Source: Paraburkholderia sediminicola
Lineage (GTDB): Bacteria; Pseudomonadota; Gammaproteobacteria; Burkholderiales; Burkholderiaceae
Length of the DNA stretch: 64,000 nucleotides
Assembly: GCF_902859805.1 (NCBI RefSeq)
Contig: NZ_CADIKC010000001.1
Span: 186,001 to 250,000 of the forward strand
Direction: 5' to 3'
Under the pieces are notes generated by a model. It did not search any database and was not told the DNA's origin. It saw only the letters and a program-made list of their open reading frames with translations. How positions within the stretch are numbered: the stretch's first letter is position 1; the number at the start of each line of letters is the position of its first letter. A program made the translations under genes and the position numbers. Positions 25,514-34,523 of the stretch are shown in pieces.

Positions 25514-26839
25514 TCATGCGTCAAGCGACGCGAGATACGCTCGGCCCTTCTCCGCGTCGTACTGGCGCTCCCATCTGGCGATGACGAGCGGCGCAAGCGC
25601 GTTGCCCACCACGTTCAGCGCGGTACGTCCCATATCCATCACGCGGTCCACGCCGGCGATGAACGCGAGCCCTTCGAGCGGCAACCCGGCGCTCGCAAGC
25701 GTCGCGAGCAGAATCACGAACATGAAGCCCGGCACGCCGGCTGCTCCCTTGGATGTCACGACCATCGTCAACACCAGGACCATCTGTTCCTGCCAGCCAA
25801 GATGAATGCCGTACAACTGCGCGACGAACAGCGTGCCGATGCCGAGATAGATCGATGCGCCATCGAGATTGAACGTGTAGCCGGTCGGCACGACGAAGGT
25901 CGTGATGCTCTTCGGCACACCGTAGTCTTCCATCTTCTTCATCAGTTGCGGCAGCACGGTGGCCGAGCTGCAGGTCGAGAACGCGATGATCAGCTCGTCC
26001 TTGATAACGCGCAGCAACGTGAAGATGCGAAAGCCGAACAGCCGGGCCGTGATGCCGAGCACGACAAGCACAAACAGCACGATCGCGAGATACGTGACGG
26101 CCACCAGCTTGAGCAACGGCAACAATGAACCGAAGCCGAAACTCGCCACGGTCACCGCGATCAGCGCGCACACGCCGATCGGCGCGTAACGCATGACCAT
26201 GTTCGTCACCTTGAACATGGCTTCCGCGACGCCCTTGAGCATGGCGATCACCGGCTTGCGGAATTCCTCCGGGACCGATTGCAGACCAAGGCCGAACAGC
26301 ACCGAAAAGAAGATCACTGGCAGCAGGTCGCCTTTGGCCATCGACGCGAGGATATTGTCCGGAATCACGCCGAGCACGAGCGTCATCAGGCCATGATGAC
26401 CCTGCACCTGCTGCGTTACCTGCTGATAGCGGGAAATGTCGGCGTGGCCGAGTTGCGACATGTCGGTGCCGACGCCCGGCTGCAGCACGTTGCCGAGAAT
26501 GAGCCCGAGCAGGATCGCGATCGTCGTGATCACCTCGAAATACACAAGCGTCTTCAGGCCGATACGACCGAACGATTTGCCGTCTCCGACACCGGCGATC
26601 CCGACCACCATGCTCGTGAAGACGATCGGCACCACAATCATCTTGATCAGCTTGATGAAGATATCGCCAGCGGGCTGCAACAGCCCTGAAATGGTCGCAT
26701 CCCGCATTTGCGGAAAGTGGTTCAACACGAGTCCCGTGGCGACACCAATGACGAGACCGATCAGTATCTGCCATGCGAGTCCGACACGCGGTTTGCGCTC
26801 GATATGGTTGACAGGCGGGCTTTCGACGACGGTATCCAT
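25514..26839 (-). CDS. DAACS-family dicarboxylate/amino-acid symporter (GltP/DctA-like)
   Basis: 441 residues with the multiple hydrophobic segments and re-entrant loops of the glutamate/C4-dicarboxylate symporters. Diagnostic parts are IKLIKMIVVPIVFTSMVVGI (TM3 region), the serine-rich loop TCSSATVLPQLMKKM, VPTGYTFNLDGASIYL (the conserved NLDG of TM7) and VLTMVVTSKGAAGVPGF (HP2). It imports an acidic amino acid or C4-dicarboxylate with protons or sodium. It is divergent from a LysR gene across 116 bases that contain an 8-base inverted repeat, and is co-transcribed with the downstream PLP enzyme. Confidence 0.92.
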   Translation of the reverse strand: MDTVVESPPVNHIERKPRVGLAWQILIGLVIGVATGLVLNHFPQMRDATISGLLQPAGDIFIKLIKMIVVPIVFTSMVVGIAGVGDGKSFGRIGLKTLVYFEVITTIAILLGLILGNVLQPGVGTDMSQLGHADISRYQQVTQQVQGHHGLMTLVLGVIPDNILASMAKGDLLPVIFFSVLFGLGLQSVPEEFRKPVIAMLKGVAEAMFKVTNMVMRYAPIGVCALIAVTVASFGFGSLLPLLKLVAVTYLAIVLFVLVVLGITARLFGFRIFTLLRVIKDELIIAFSTCSSATVLPQLMKKMEDYGVPKSITTFVVPTGYTFNLDGASIYLGIGTLFVAQLYGIHLGWQEQMVLVLTMVVTSKGAAGVPGFMFVILLATLASAGLPLEGLAFIAGVDRVMDMGRTALNVVGNALAPLVIARWERQYDAEKGRAYLASLDA

Positions 26840-26899
26840 GCTCTCTCCAGATTGGGGACGGGGCGATGAAGGAACCTTAAGCAGCCGAAATAAGTAAAA

Positions 26900-26933
26900 A
26901 AAGCGATTTTTTTGTATGAGAAACTATCGCTTT
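26900..26933. promoter_or_regulatory. Inverted repeat between symporter and LysR genes
   Basis: AAAGCGAT (26900-26907) and ATCGCTTT (26926-26933) form perfect 8-base arms 18 bases apart, in an AT-rich stretch between the divergent genes. This position and symmetry suit a LysR-type regulator site controlling both directions. The known LysR box has the shorter T-N11-A core, so the exact site is uncertain. Confidence 0.5.
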
Positions 26934-26955
26934 ATTTCATGGAAAGGAAGGCGCG

Positions 26956-27867
26956 ATGCTGACGTTCAAGCAGATGGAAGCGCTCTACTGGATCGTTCAA
27001 CTGGGTTCGTTCGAGGCCGCTTCGAGCCGCCTCAACACCACGCAGTCGGCCGTTTCGAAGCGGATTCAGGAACTCGAGCGCGCCTTCGACCTGACGGTAT
27101 TCGACCGCGCTCACCGCAGCGCCAGGCTGACCGAGAAAGGCGCCGAGTTCTTCGCCTACGCGAAAGAACTGCTCGAACGGCGCGATCAGATTGTCGAGCG
27201 GATCAGCTCGAAGGAGGCGCTGGTGCGCCAGGTCCGCATCGGCGTGACGGAACTGACCGCCTTGACGTGGCTGCCACGGCTGATCGGCGCGATTCAGGCG
27301 GCGTATCCGAAGGTCGTGGTTGAAGCCGAGGTGGATTTGAACGCGACGCTGCGCGACCGGCTCGCCGACGACACGATCGATATCATCGTCGTGCCGCAAA
27401 TCCACAGCACCGAGTCCTTCGTCATGACGCAGGTTGGCGAAGTGGAGAACGCGTGGATGTGCGCGCCGGCACTGGCGCCGAAGCAGGCCGCCATTCCGCT
27501 CACCGAGATCGCGCAGTACCCGCTGATCCTGCAGGGCGGTCTATCAGGAACCGGCTTTATCTATAGCCGCTTTCTGCAGGAGCACGGGGTCAGCATGCAA
27601 CGTATTCTCGCGAGCAACAGTCTGATTGCGCAGATCGGGCTGACACTCTCGGGCCTCGGCATCAGCTATCTGCCGAAGGCGTGTCTGAACCACATGGTCA
27701 CACGCGGCGCGCTCGGCATGATTCAGACGCGACCGGCGCTGCCGCCCGTTTCATACGTCGCGATGCATCGCGCGGAACAACCGCACTCGCTGAATGCCGA
27801 AATCGCACGGCTCGCCGCGCAGTGCTGCGATTTCAGCTCGAACCTGCTCGATCCGGGCCGCGTCTGA
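26956..27867 (+). CDS. LysR-family regulator of the symporter/aminotransferase pair
   Basis: 303 residues. The N-terminal winged helix-turn-helix (MLTFKQMEALYWIVQLGSFE, then SRLNTTQSAVSKRIQELERA) is followed by the LysR substrate-binding domain. GGAAGG lies upstream of the ATG. The gene is divergent from the symporter gene, the standard arrangement for a LysR activator and its target. It probably senses the substrate of the symporter and PLP enzyme. Confidence 0.92.
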   Translation: MLTFKQMEALYWIVQLGSFEAASSRLNTTQSAVSKRIQELERAFDLTVFDRAHRSARLTEKGAEFFAYAKELLERRDQIVERISSKEALVRQVRIGVTELTALTWLPRLIGAIQAAYPKVVVEAEVDLNATLRDRLADDTIDIIVVPQIHSTESFVMTQVGEVENAWMCAPALAPKQAAIPLTEIAQYPLILQGGLSGTGFIYSRFLQEHGVSMQRILASNSLIAQIGLTLSGLGISYLPKACLNHMVTRGALGMIQTRPALPPVSYVAMHRAEQPHSLNAEIARLAAQCCDFSSNLLDPGRV

Positions 27868-28140
27868 GCGAACCTCGGCCCTGCGTTGCGAATCATCTGC
27901 CGTGCAGGTGTATGCCCTCCCGCGTCAAGGCAAGGCAAGGTAATTGGCACAGGTCGCGTGAGCAGATCGACGTAGAGGCTAAAGAAACGATTGTTGTCGA
28001 ACTGCGTGACGTAAGTGATATTCCGGTAGAGATCGCGATGGAACCCGGGGAACACCATCCGGAGATGGTGCCCGGTCATTCAACGTCAAGCTACCCGGAG
28101 TTACAGGTCGGACTGCCTCACGTCACAACAGGCATCCGCT

Positions 28141-29073
28141 TCAGGCTGCGCTTTCGACTTCCGCGCGAGTCGGGATCGACGGCTGTGCGCCGGCGCGCGT
28201 GACCGAAATCGAAGCCGCGCGTTGCGCGAGGCTGATTGCGCCTTCCAGCGGCTGCCGGGCGGCGAGCTGCGCGGCAAAGACGCCGATAAAGGTGTCGCCG
28301 GCCGCGGTCGTATCGACGGCCCGCACCTGCGGCGCGGGAAAATGCATGCCTTCGCCGCCTTCCGGCAAGAGGTAAGCGCCTTGCGCACCGAGCGTGACGA
28401 TCACGTTGCGCGCGCCGCCGCGTTGCAGCTCCAGCGCCGCCCTTCTCGCGCCGCTTTGCGATTCGACCGGCAGGCCGGCGAGAATCGCGGCCTCGACTTC
28501 GTTCGGCACGAGATAGTCGACGAGCGGCAGCCATTCCGCGGGCAGCGGGCCGGTTGCCGGTGCAGGATTCAGCACGGTGATCTTGCCCAGGCGCCGGGCG
28601 AGCGCGAGTGTTGCGTGGACGGAATCCCAGGGTGTTTCCAGTTGGCAGACCACGACGTCGCTCGCCTTGATCGCCGCTTCGTGGCGTGCGACACCTTCCG
28701 GCGTGAACTCACCGTTGCTGCCCGCGACCACCACGATCGTGTTCTGGCCGTCGTCCGACACCGTCACCATGGCGACGCCGGTGGGCTGCACGGCGTCGAT
28801 CTCGATGCCCGCGCAATCGATTCCTTCAGCTTCCAGATCCTTGACCCGCTGTGCGCCGTTCGCATCCTTCCCCACGCGCCCAACCATTGCCACGCGCGCG
28901 CCGATGCGGGCGGCCGCCACGGCCTGGTTGCCGCCCTTGCCGCCGGCAACCTGCGAGAACTCCTGCCCGCTGATCGTCTCGCCGGGCCGCGGCAAATGCG
29001 GTGCACGGGCGACGAGGTCGGTATTGATGCTGCCCACCACGAGCACGCGGCCCGGCTTCACTTCTTTCGACAC
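28141..29073 (-). CDS. rbsK: Ribokinase (PfkB family)
   Basis: 310 residues from GTG 29073, which has CAGGAGAG six bases upstream; ATG codons at 29094 and 29118 lack this. PfkB motif 1 is present as GGKGGNQAVAAARIGARVAM (~residues 39-58) and motif 2 as the C-terminal DTTAAGDTFIGVFAAQLA, with the catalytic Asp in AAGD. It phosphorylates a pentose, probably D-ribose, after import. It is the last gene of the rbs-type operon, 59 bases after the permease gene. Confidence 0.92.
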   Translation of the reverse strand: MSKEVKPGRVLVVGSINTDLVARAPHLPRPGETISGQEFSQVAGGKGGNQAVAAARIGARVAMVGRVGKDANGAQRVKDLEAEGIDCAGIEIDAVQPTGVAMVTVSDDGQNTIVVVAGSNGEFTPEGVARHEAAIKASDVVVCQLETPWDSVHATLALARRLGKITVLNPAPATGPLPAEWLPLVDYLVPNEVEAAILAGLPVESQSGARRAALELQRGGARNVIVTLGAQGAYLLPEGGEGMHFPAPQVRAVDTTAAGDTFIGVFAAQLAARQPLEGAISLAQRAASISVTRAGAQPSIPTRAEVESAA

Positions 29074-29132
29074 GTTCACTCTCCTGCTGACCATCCGCGA
29101 AGGGTCGCTGACGGTCACTAATGGTCAAATAT

Positions 29133-30134
29133 TTATGCAGCGCGACGTCGGCTTCTATACGTATCCAGCACGACGGCCACGACAATCACGGCCCCCGTGA
29201 TGATGCGTTTGGTCGGCTCGGTCGCCCCGATCTGGGCAAGACCCGCGGCCAGCACCGAGATGATCAACACGCCAAAGAACGTGCTGATCACCGAGCCACG
29301 TCCGCCCATCAGGCTCGTTCCGCCGATCACTACGGCCGCGATCACCTGCAATTCGATGCCCGCGCCGGCATTCGGGTCAGCGGCCTCGAGCCGCGAAATC
29401 TGGAACAGGGACGCGAGGCCGGCCAGCAAGCCCATCATCGCGAAGACGGCAATCTTGTACGGACGCGGGTTGACGCCCGCGAGGCGCACTGCTTCCTCGT
29501 TCGTGCCGATGCCGACCAGGTAGCGCCCGAACACTGTGCGGGTCAGCACCAACTGGGCGACGACCATCACGACGATGGCAATCAGGAACGCGGGAGAAAT
29601 GCCGAACGCGATCGGGTTGGACAGGAAGTCGAACGCATCGCCGATATAGGCCGTGCGGGAGTTGGTCATCTGGTACGCGAGACCGCGGGCCGCCTCGAGT
29701 ACGCCGAGCGACACGATGAACGACGGAATCCGCCAGGCCACGGTAATCGCGCCGGTCACGCAGCCCGTCAAGGCCGCCCCCGCCATACCGAGCAAGGCGG
29801 CAGGCAGCGCCGGCCAGTGCCACTGCAAGGCCGCCACGCTCGTGAGCGCCGCGCCGAGCGCCAGCACGGAGCCGACCGACAGGTCGATCCCGGCAATGAT
29901 GAGCACAAAGGTCATGCCGACCGACATCACTACCAGATCGGGAATCTGGTTCGCGATCGTGCTGAAGGTGTCGTAGCTGAGGAAGTGCGAGCTCAGCAGC
30001 GAGAACAGGATGATCATCCCGAGCAACGCGCCGAGCAGGCCCAGGTAGTTCGAGAATCCAAGGCGCGTGCCGATCGGCTTCGCGTCTTTGGGCGGTTCGT
30101 TCTGCACGGAAGGCAGGCTGGTTGGTGCAGTCAT
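29133..30134 (-). CDS. rbsC: Ribose-type ABC transporter permease
   Basis: 333 residues with 8-10 hydrophobic segments and the BPD_transp_2 layout. Family landmarks are GMTFVLIIAGIDLSVGSVLA, the GRYLVGIGTNEEAVRLAGVN loop that touches the ATPase, and VIGGTSLMGGRGSVISTFFG. The start is three bases after the stop of the ATPase gene. It forms the membrane channel of a CUT2-class pentose importer. Confidence 0.94.
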   Translation of the reverse strand: MTAPTSLPSVQNEPPKDAKPIGTRLGFSNYLGLLGALLGMIILFSLLSSHFLSYDTFSTIANQIPDLVVMSVGMTFVLIIAGIDLSVGSVLALGAALTSVAALQWHWPALPAALLGMAGAALTGCVTGAITVAWRIPSFIVSLGVLEAARGLAYQMTNSRTAYIGDAFDFLSNPIAFGISPAFLIAIVVMVVAQLVLTRTVFGRYLVGIGTNEEAVRLAGVNPRPYKIAVFAMMGLLAGLASLFQISRLEAADPNAGAGIELQVIAAVVIGGTSLMGGRGSVISTFFGVLIISVLAAGLAQIGATEPTKRIITGAVIVVAVVLDTYRSRRRAA

Positions 30135-30137
30135 GCT

Positions 30138-31763
30138 TCAATACTCCACAGATTTTTGATCGGGCGCCGCTGAGTCGGGCGCTTTGGCGTCGGGTTCGAT
30201 CGGATCGTGCAGCAGCGCGTCGCGTTTCGTATAGCCCGCGAACGCCGCTGCGAGCAGCGCGTCCTGGGTCCAGCTTCCGCGCTCGAACATGCCCGTCATC
30301 CGTCCCGCCGACATCACCCCGATCCGGTCGCAAATCGACATCAATTCGCGCAGATCGCTCGACACCACCACCAACGCGCGGCCTTCCCGCGCAAGCGCCC
30401 CCATCAGGGCGTAGATATCGAACTTCGCCCCGACGTCGATGCCGCGTGTGGGCTCGTCGAACAGCAGCACCGTGCAATCGCGCGCGAGCCAGCGGCCGAT
30501 CACGACTTTCTGCTGGTTGCCGCCGGAGAGTTCCGACACCGGTTGCGACGGCCCTGAACTGCGAATGCTCATGGCGTCGATCTGCTTGCGCGCCAGCGCC
30601 GCCTCGCGACGGGCGTCCACCACGCCGTTCTTCGACACCGAGCGCAAATGGCCGAGCGAGATATTGGCGGCAATGGGTTGCGTCAGCAGGAGGCCCTCGC
30701 CTTTGCGGTCTTCCGTAATCAGCGCAATGCCGTTCTTCACGGCGTCCGACGGCGAGGATACCGTTACAGGCTGGAGGGGGCCGCCGCCATGCGCGATCGA
30801 CACCGTACCGGCATCCGCACGATCGGCCCCATAGATGAGCCGCATCAATTCCGTACGGCCCGCGCCGATCAGACCGCTGATGCCGAAAATCTCGCCGGCT
30901 TTGACTTCAAAGGACACGTCGCGCACAACGGGCTCGCGGGTCATGCCCGTGACCTTGAGCGTCAGGCCGCCAATGCGCCGTTCGCCGAGATCGATCCGCT
31001 CACCAATATCACGGCCGACCATCAGCGTGACCAGACGGTCGGCCGAGAGATTCGCCATCTCGTCGACATGCACGAGCCGCCCATCGCGCAAGACGGCAGC
31101 GCGCCGCGCGATCCGCTTCAATTCTTCCAGTCTGTGCGAGATGTACACCAGCGCCACGCCGCGCGCCTTGAGCCGTTCGACCTGTTCGAACAACAGGTCC
31201 ACCTCGCGGGCGGTCAGCATGGCGGTGGGTTCGTCGAGGATCAGCACGCGGCAATCGCCGATCAGATTGCGCGCGATCTCGACCATCTGCTGATGGCCGA
31301 TACCCAGCGTGCCCACCAGCGTGTCAGGGTCGATCGCGTCGAGCCCGACTTGCGCCATGGCGTGGCGGGCGTCTTCGCGCAGTTTGGCGCGGTCGATCCA
31401 GCCGAACATGCCGCGCTGCGGCAAACGATTCAGGAACAGGTTCTCCGCCACCGAGAGGGTCGGCAGCAGGTTCAGCTCCTGCATGACCATGCGCACGCCG
31501 AGCGCCTCGGCGTCCTTGCGGCTACCCGGCGTATAAGCCGCGCCGCCGAGCGTCATCGAGCCGGTGGTCGGCGTAACGAGACCGCCGACGATCTTGGACA
31601 AGGTGCTCTTGCCCGCGCCGTTTTCGCCGGTCAGCGCCAGCACCTCGCCCGCGTACAGATCCAGCGAGATATCGGCGAGCACCGGCCCGGCGTAGGTCTT
31701 GCCGATGCCGTGAACAGTCAGCACGGGCGGGGCAACGGCAAGGGATAAGTTGGGAGTGGACAT
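30138..31763 (-). CDS. rbsA: Ribose-type ABC transporter ATPase (two ABC domains)
   Basis: 541 residues from ATG 31763. A TTG at 31784 would add seven residues; neither start has a clear ribosome-binding site. The protein has two tandem ABC domains. The first has Walker A LTGENGAGKSTLSKI and a degenerate signature IGHQQMVEIA. The second has a degenerate Walker A (LIGAGRTELMRL) and an intact signature ELSGGNQQKVVIGRWLA with LLFDEPTRGIDVG. This asymmetry is normal for RbsA/XylG/MglA proteins. A strong RNA hairpin lies between this gene and the binding-protein gene. Confidence 0.93.
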   Translation of the reverse strand: MSTPNLSLAVAPPVLTVHGIGKTYAGPVLADISLDLYAGEVLALTGENGAGKSTLSKIVGGLVTPTTGSMTLGGAAYTPGSRKDAEALGVRMVMQELNLLPTLSVAENLFLNRLPQRGMFGWIDRAKLREDARHAMAQVGLDAIDPDTLVGTLGIGHQQMVEIARNLIGDCRVLILDEPTAMLTAREVDLLFEQVERLKARGVALVYISHRLEELKRIARRAAVLRDGRLVHVDEMANLSADRLVTLMVGRDIGERIDLGERRIGGLTLKVTGMTREPVVRDVSFEVKAGEIFGISGLIGAGRTELMRLIYGADRADAGTVSIAHGGGPLQPVTVSSPSDAVKNGIALITEDRKGEGLLLTQPIAANISLGHLRSVSKNGVVDARREAALARKQIDAMSIRSSGPSQPVSELSGGNQQKVVIGRWLARDCTVLLFDEPTRGIDVGAKFDIYALMGALAREGRALVVVSSDLRELMSICDRIGVMSAGRMTGMFERGSWTQDALLAAAFAGYTKRDALLHDPIEPDAKAPDSAAPDQKSVEY

Positions 31764-31795
31764 CAGATTGATAAAGCCAGACAAAGATCAGGCGG

Positions 31796-31822
31796 CGTGG
31801 CCCACAAACGACGCGGGCCACG
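31796..31822 (-). promoter_or_regulatory. Intercistronic hairpin between rbsB and rbsA
   Basis: CGTGGCCC and GGGCCACG pair perfectly (8 bases) around an 11-base loop. It starts 14 bases after the rbsB stop in the direction of transcription. No T-run follows. Such hairpins often protect the upstream mRNA and raise binding-protein output. Equivalent structures lie in the other two sugar operons of this window. Confidence 0.6.
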
Positions 31823-31835
31823 TGTTACCCCAATC

Positions 31836-32798
31836 TTACTTGGTGACCAGATCGACAGGCGTTTCGACGACGCCCGACAATTCCGACTGCTTCTTGTGTT
31901 CAGCGATTGCCTTCAAAGCCGTATCGATACCGAACACGGCCTGTCGGGCGGCGTACTGATTGGCCGTGGCAAGAACGCGGCCGTCGGCGAGCATCGGCTT
32001 GATTGCGTTGATGTCGTCGTAGCCGACCACTTGCACCTTGCCGGCCTTGCCGGCCGCGCGCACGGCCGATACCGCGCCGATCGCCATGTTGTCGTTACCG
32101 CACAGCAGCGCCTTGACGTCCGGATTCGCATTGAGAATCTGGCTCGCGACGGCGTTGCCCTTGTCGATTTCCCACTCGCCCGACTGCAGCGAGACGACCT
32201 TCATGCCGCCCGTCGCCATGGCCTGCTTGAAGCCGGCCGTGCGTTGCTGCGCATTGGTGGTGGTCGAGACGCCTTCGATAATGGCGACGTTGTCGCCCGA
32301 CTTCAGGCGCTTGGCCAGGTAGTCGCCGACTTTCTGTGCGCCCTTGGCGTTATCCGGGCCGACGAACGGGATGTTCAGGTCTTTCGACTTGAGCACGTCC
32401 GGGTCCAGCTTATTGTCGATATTGACCACGATAATGCCGGCATCGACCGCTTTCTTCAGAACCGGCACCAGCGCCTTGGAATCGGCCGGTGCGATCACGA
32501 GTGCGTCGACCTTCGACACGATCATCTGCTCGACGATGCGAATCTGGTTACCCGTATCGGTCTCGTCCTTGATGCCGTTCGTGACGAGATCGAATTTCGC
32601 GGGGTTCTGCTTCTGATAGTCTTTCGCGCCGGTTTCCATGGTCAGGAAAAACTCGTTCGCCAACGACTTCATCACCAGCGCGACTTTCGGCTTGTGGGCC
32701 GCCTGAGCGAACGCCGCGCCCGGCAGGATCGACACTGCGAAGAAAGCTGCGCTGGCTACGATAGCGCGACGCCGCGCCGGTTGGAAATGACGAATCAT
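31836..32798 (-). CDS. rbsB: Ribose-type periplasmic sugar-binding protein
   Basis: 320 residues from ATG 32798, preceded by ACGGAGACATCA. A signal peptide (to ~residue 31, FAQA) is followed by a Peripla_BP_4 domain. RbsB-like features are VALVMKSLANEFFLTMETGA at the first sugar-binding loop, VDALVIAPADSKALVPVL, and GNDNMAIGAVSAVRAAGK with VVGYDDINAIKPML. It binds a pentose, probably ribose given the kinase in the operon, and delivers it to RbsAC. It is the first gene of the operon and divergent from a LysR gene. Confidence 0.92.
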   Translation of the reverse strand: MIRHFQPARRRAIVASAAFFAVSILPGAAFAQAAHKPKVALVMKSLANEFFLTMETGAKDYQKQNPAKFDLVTNGIKDETDTGNQIRIVEQMIVSKVDALVIAPADSKALVPVLKKAVDAGIIVVNIDNKLDPDVLKSKDLNIPFVGPDNAKGAQKVGDYLAKRLKSGDNVAIIEGVSTTTNAQQRTAGFKQAMATGGMKVVSLQSGEWEIDKGNAVASQILNANPDVKALLCGNDNMAIGAVSAVRAAGKAGKVQVVGYDDINAIKPMLADGRVLATANQYAARQAVFGIDTALKAIAEHKKQSELSGVVETPVDLVTK

Positions 32799-33004
32799 TG
32801 ATGTCTCCGTATCGCTCGTTCGGTCTACGTAGTGACTGATAGCCGTTGAGTCGTGTGATGGGCAGGTTCGCCACACTTGCCGCCCACTGCCAATGAAGCC
32901 CTCGGGTTTCTTTGCCAGATGCTGGGACGAGTATGGCCAGGTCCAATGCTATCCTCGCGATCCACGTTATGCTATGCCTAATTTCAAAATCGAGCGTTAC
33001 AAAA

Positions 33005-33877
33005 ATGGAACACGTGGACTGGGACGACCTGAGGATTCTGGTAGCGATCGCACGTGGCGGCACGATGCGAGCCGCCGCGACGGCATGCGATCTGAGTCCG
33101 CCCACCCTGTCGCGGCGCCTGACCGAGCTTGAACGGCGGCTGGGCGAGCCGCTTGTCGACCGGGTTCCGTCGGGCTGTACGGTGACGGCATTCGGCGCGC
33201 GTGTGCTGGCCTGGGCCGAGCAGATGGAGGATCTGGCCCACCAGATCGAGCGTGCCGCGGACGTGACCGGCGGCGCTGCGGCTCACGGCACGGTGCGGAT
33301 CAACGCCGTCGAATGGCCATCTTACATTTTGCTTAAACTGCTCGGGTCGTTCCAGGACCGGCTGCCCGGCCTCGCCATCGAGGTGCTGACCTCGCGGCGG
33401 CCGTACAGCCTTGCCCGCCGCGAAGCGGACATTGCGCTGTGGTCCGAATGCCCTGATGAGGGCGATCTGTATGTCCGGCGCATCGGCCGGATCCGCTTCG
33501 GGCTGTTCGGTTCGCGCGACTATTACCTGCGCCACAAGGCAGCAATTACCCGCAAGGAGTGGGACAAGCTGTCGTTCGTCGGTTATGACGACCGGCAACC
33601 GGATCACCCGGCCACGCAATGGCTGAAAACGCTGCCCGGCGCGCCTGCGCCTTCGCTTCGGAGCAGCTATGGCATGGGCGTATTCGACGGCGTGCTGGGC
33701 GGCTCCGGGCTCGGCGTGCTTGCCCAGCTCGCCGGCGACACCACGAGCGATCTCGTCTGCATCGAGAAACATATCAAGGCGCTCGACCAGGATGTGTGGA
33801 TGGTGCTGCACCCCGCCCTGCGCGATAGCGAGCGCATCCGCACGGTGGCCAACCTGATCGCCGAGATTTTCCGTTAG
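33005..33877 (+). CDS. LysR-family regulator, divergent from the rbs-type operon
   Basis: 290 residues from ATG 33005 (MEHVDWDDLRILVAIARGG). The frame is open from 32912, but the family normally begins here. The helix-turn-helix is AAATACDLSPPTLSRRLTEL. The C-terminal part is a LysR effector domain of the subgroup that often represses or activates single neighbouring operons. It is separated from rbsB by 206 bases, so it probably controls the rbs operon. A LysR in place of the usual LacI-type RbsR is notable. Confidence 0.88.
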   Translation: MEHVDWDDLRILVAIARGGTMRAAATACDLSPPTLSRRLTELERRLGEPLVDRVPSGCTVTAFGARVLAWAEQMEDLAHQIERAADVTGGAAAHGTVRINAVEWPSYILLKLLGSFQDRLPGLAIEVLTSRRPYSLARREADIALWSECPDEGDLYVRRIGRIRFGLFGSRDYYLRHKAAITRKEWDKLSFVGYDDRQPDHPATQWLKTLPGAPAPSLRSSYGMGVFDGVLGGSGLGVLAQLAGDTTSDLVCIEKHIKALDQDVWMVLHPALRDSERIRTVANLIAEIFR

Positions 33878-34172
33878 GCCGGGGGCGCAATCCGAACCTT
33901 CCGGTATTTGGCAGTGAGCCCAGCGGTCGCGGACCGATCGCGGTAAACCTAAGATTCGCGCCCTTCCTCGACGCTGCAAAAAAATCTGGAATAAGCAGCC
34001 ACTCGATGTGTTTGCCCTTACGTGGACGGCAGCAAACAGACGGTCTACGAGCCGGAGCAGAAACGCTTCTGCGCAGCTTCAGCAGCACATGAATCACCTA
34101 GGTGGACAAGTAAAGACGTAGTTCTCAATCACATGGATCGTTAGATTCAATCAACCTTAATTAGGCATCCAA
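33878..34172. other. Non-coding stretch before the DUF4148 gene
   Basis: 295 bases. I see no gene, hairpin with T-run or repeat. The final ~60 bases become AT-rich (TTAGATTCAATCAACCTTAA, TTAGGC) and should hold the promoter of the DUF4148 gene. Confidence 0.4.
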
Positions 34173-34523
34173 ATGAAACTCAACCTTGCAATGACCCTTT
34201 CGATGATCCTCCTTGCATCGGCCGGCGCAGTCACCCAGGCATCGGCGCAGGAAAAGACCCGCGCTGAAGTGCGCCAGGAACTGGTTCAGGCAGAAGCTAG
34301 CGGTTCGCGCCTCGTGACCGATGCGTCGTACCCCGAGATCAGCCCGATCTTCGAGCAGCAGGCCGCGCGCCTGAAGATAAACACGAGTGGCGAGGGTCCG
34401 GCGATGTCGGGGTCGACGGCGGCAGGCCAACGCTCGTCCAGCACATCCGCTCACCCGGCAGGCGCGGCCATGCCGGCGTGTGTCGGCCCCGTAAGCTTCT
34501 GCTCGCCGTACTTCGGCAGCTGA
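34173..34523 (+). CDS. DUF4148 secreted protein
   Basis: 116 residues. A signal peptide (residues 1-25, cleavage after ASA) is followed by the DUF4148 motif KTRAEVRQELVQAEASG and then SRLVTDASYPEISPIFEQQA. This family of small periplasmic proteins is found almost only in Burkholderiaceae and is often present in dozens of copies; no function is established. The C-terminal part is longer than usual and has two cysteines (ACVGPVSFCSPYFGS), which may form a disulphide. Confidence 0.9.
   Translation: MKLNLAMTLSMILLASAGAVTQASAQEKTRAEVRQELVQAEASGSRLVTDASYPEISPIFEQQAARLKINTSGEGPAMSGSTAAGQRSSSTSAHPAGAAMPACVGPVSFCSPYFGS

Noticed and set aside
28053..28070. Hairpin CACCATC-CGGA-GATGGTG after the LysR gene as a terminator
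   Set aside because: The 7-base stem is real but no T-run follows on either strand, so termination is not supported.
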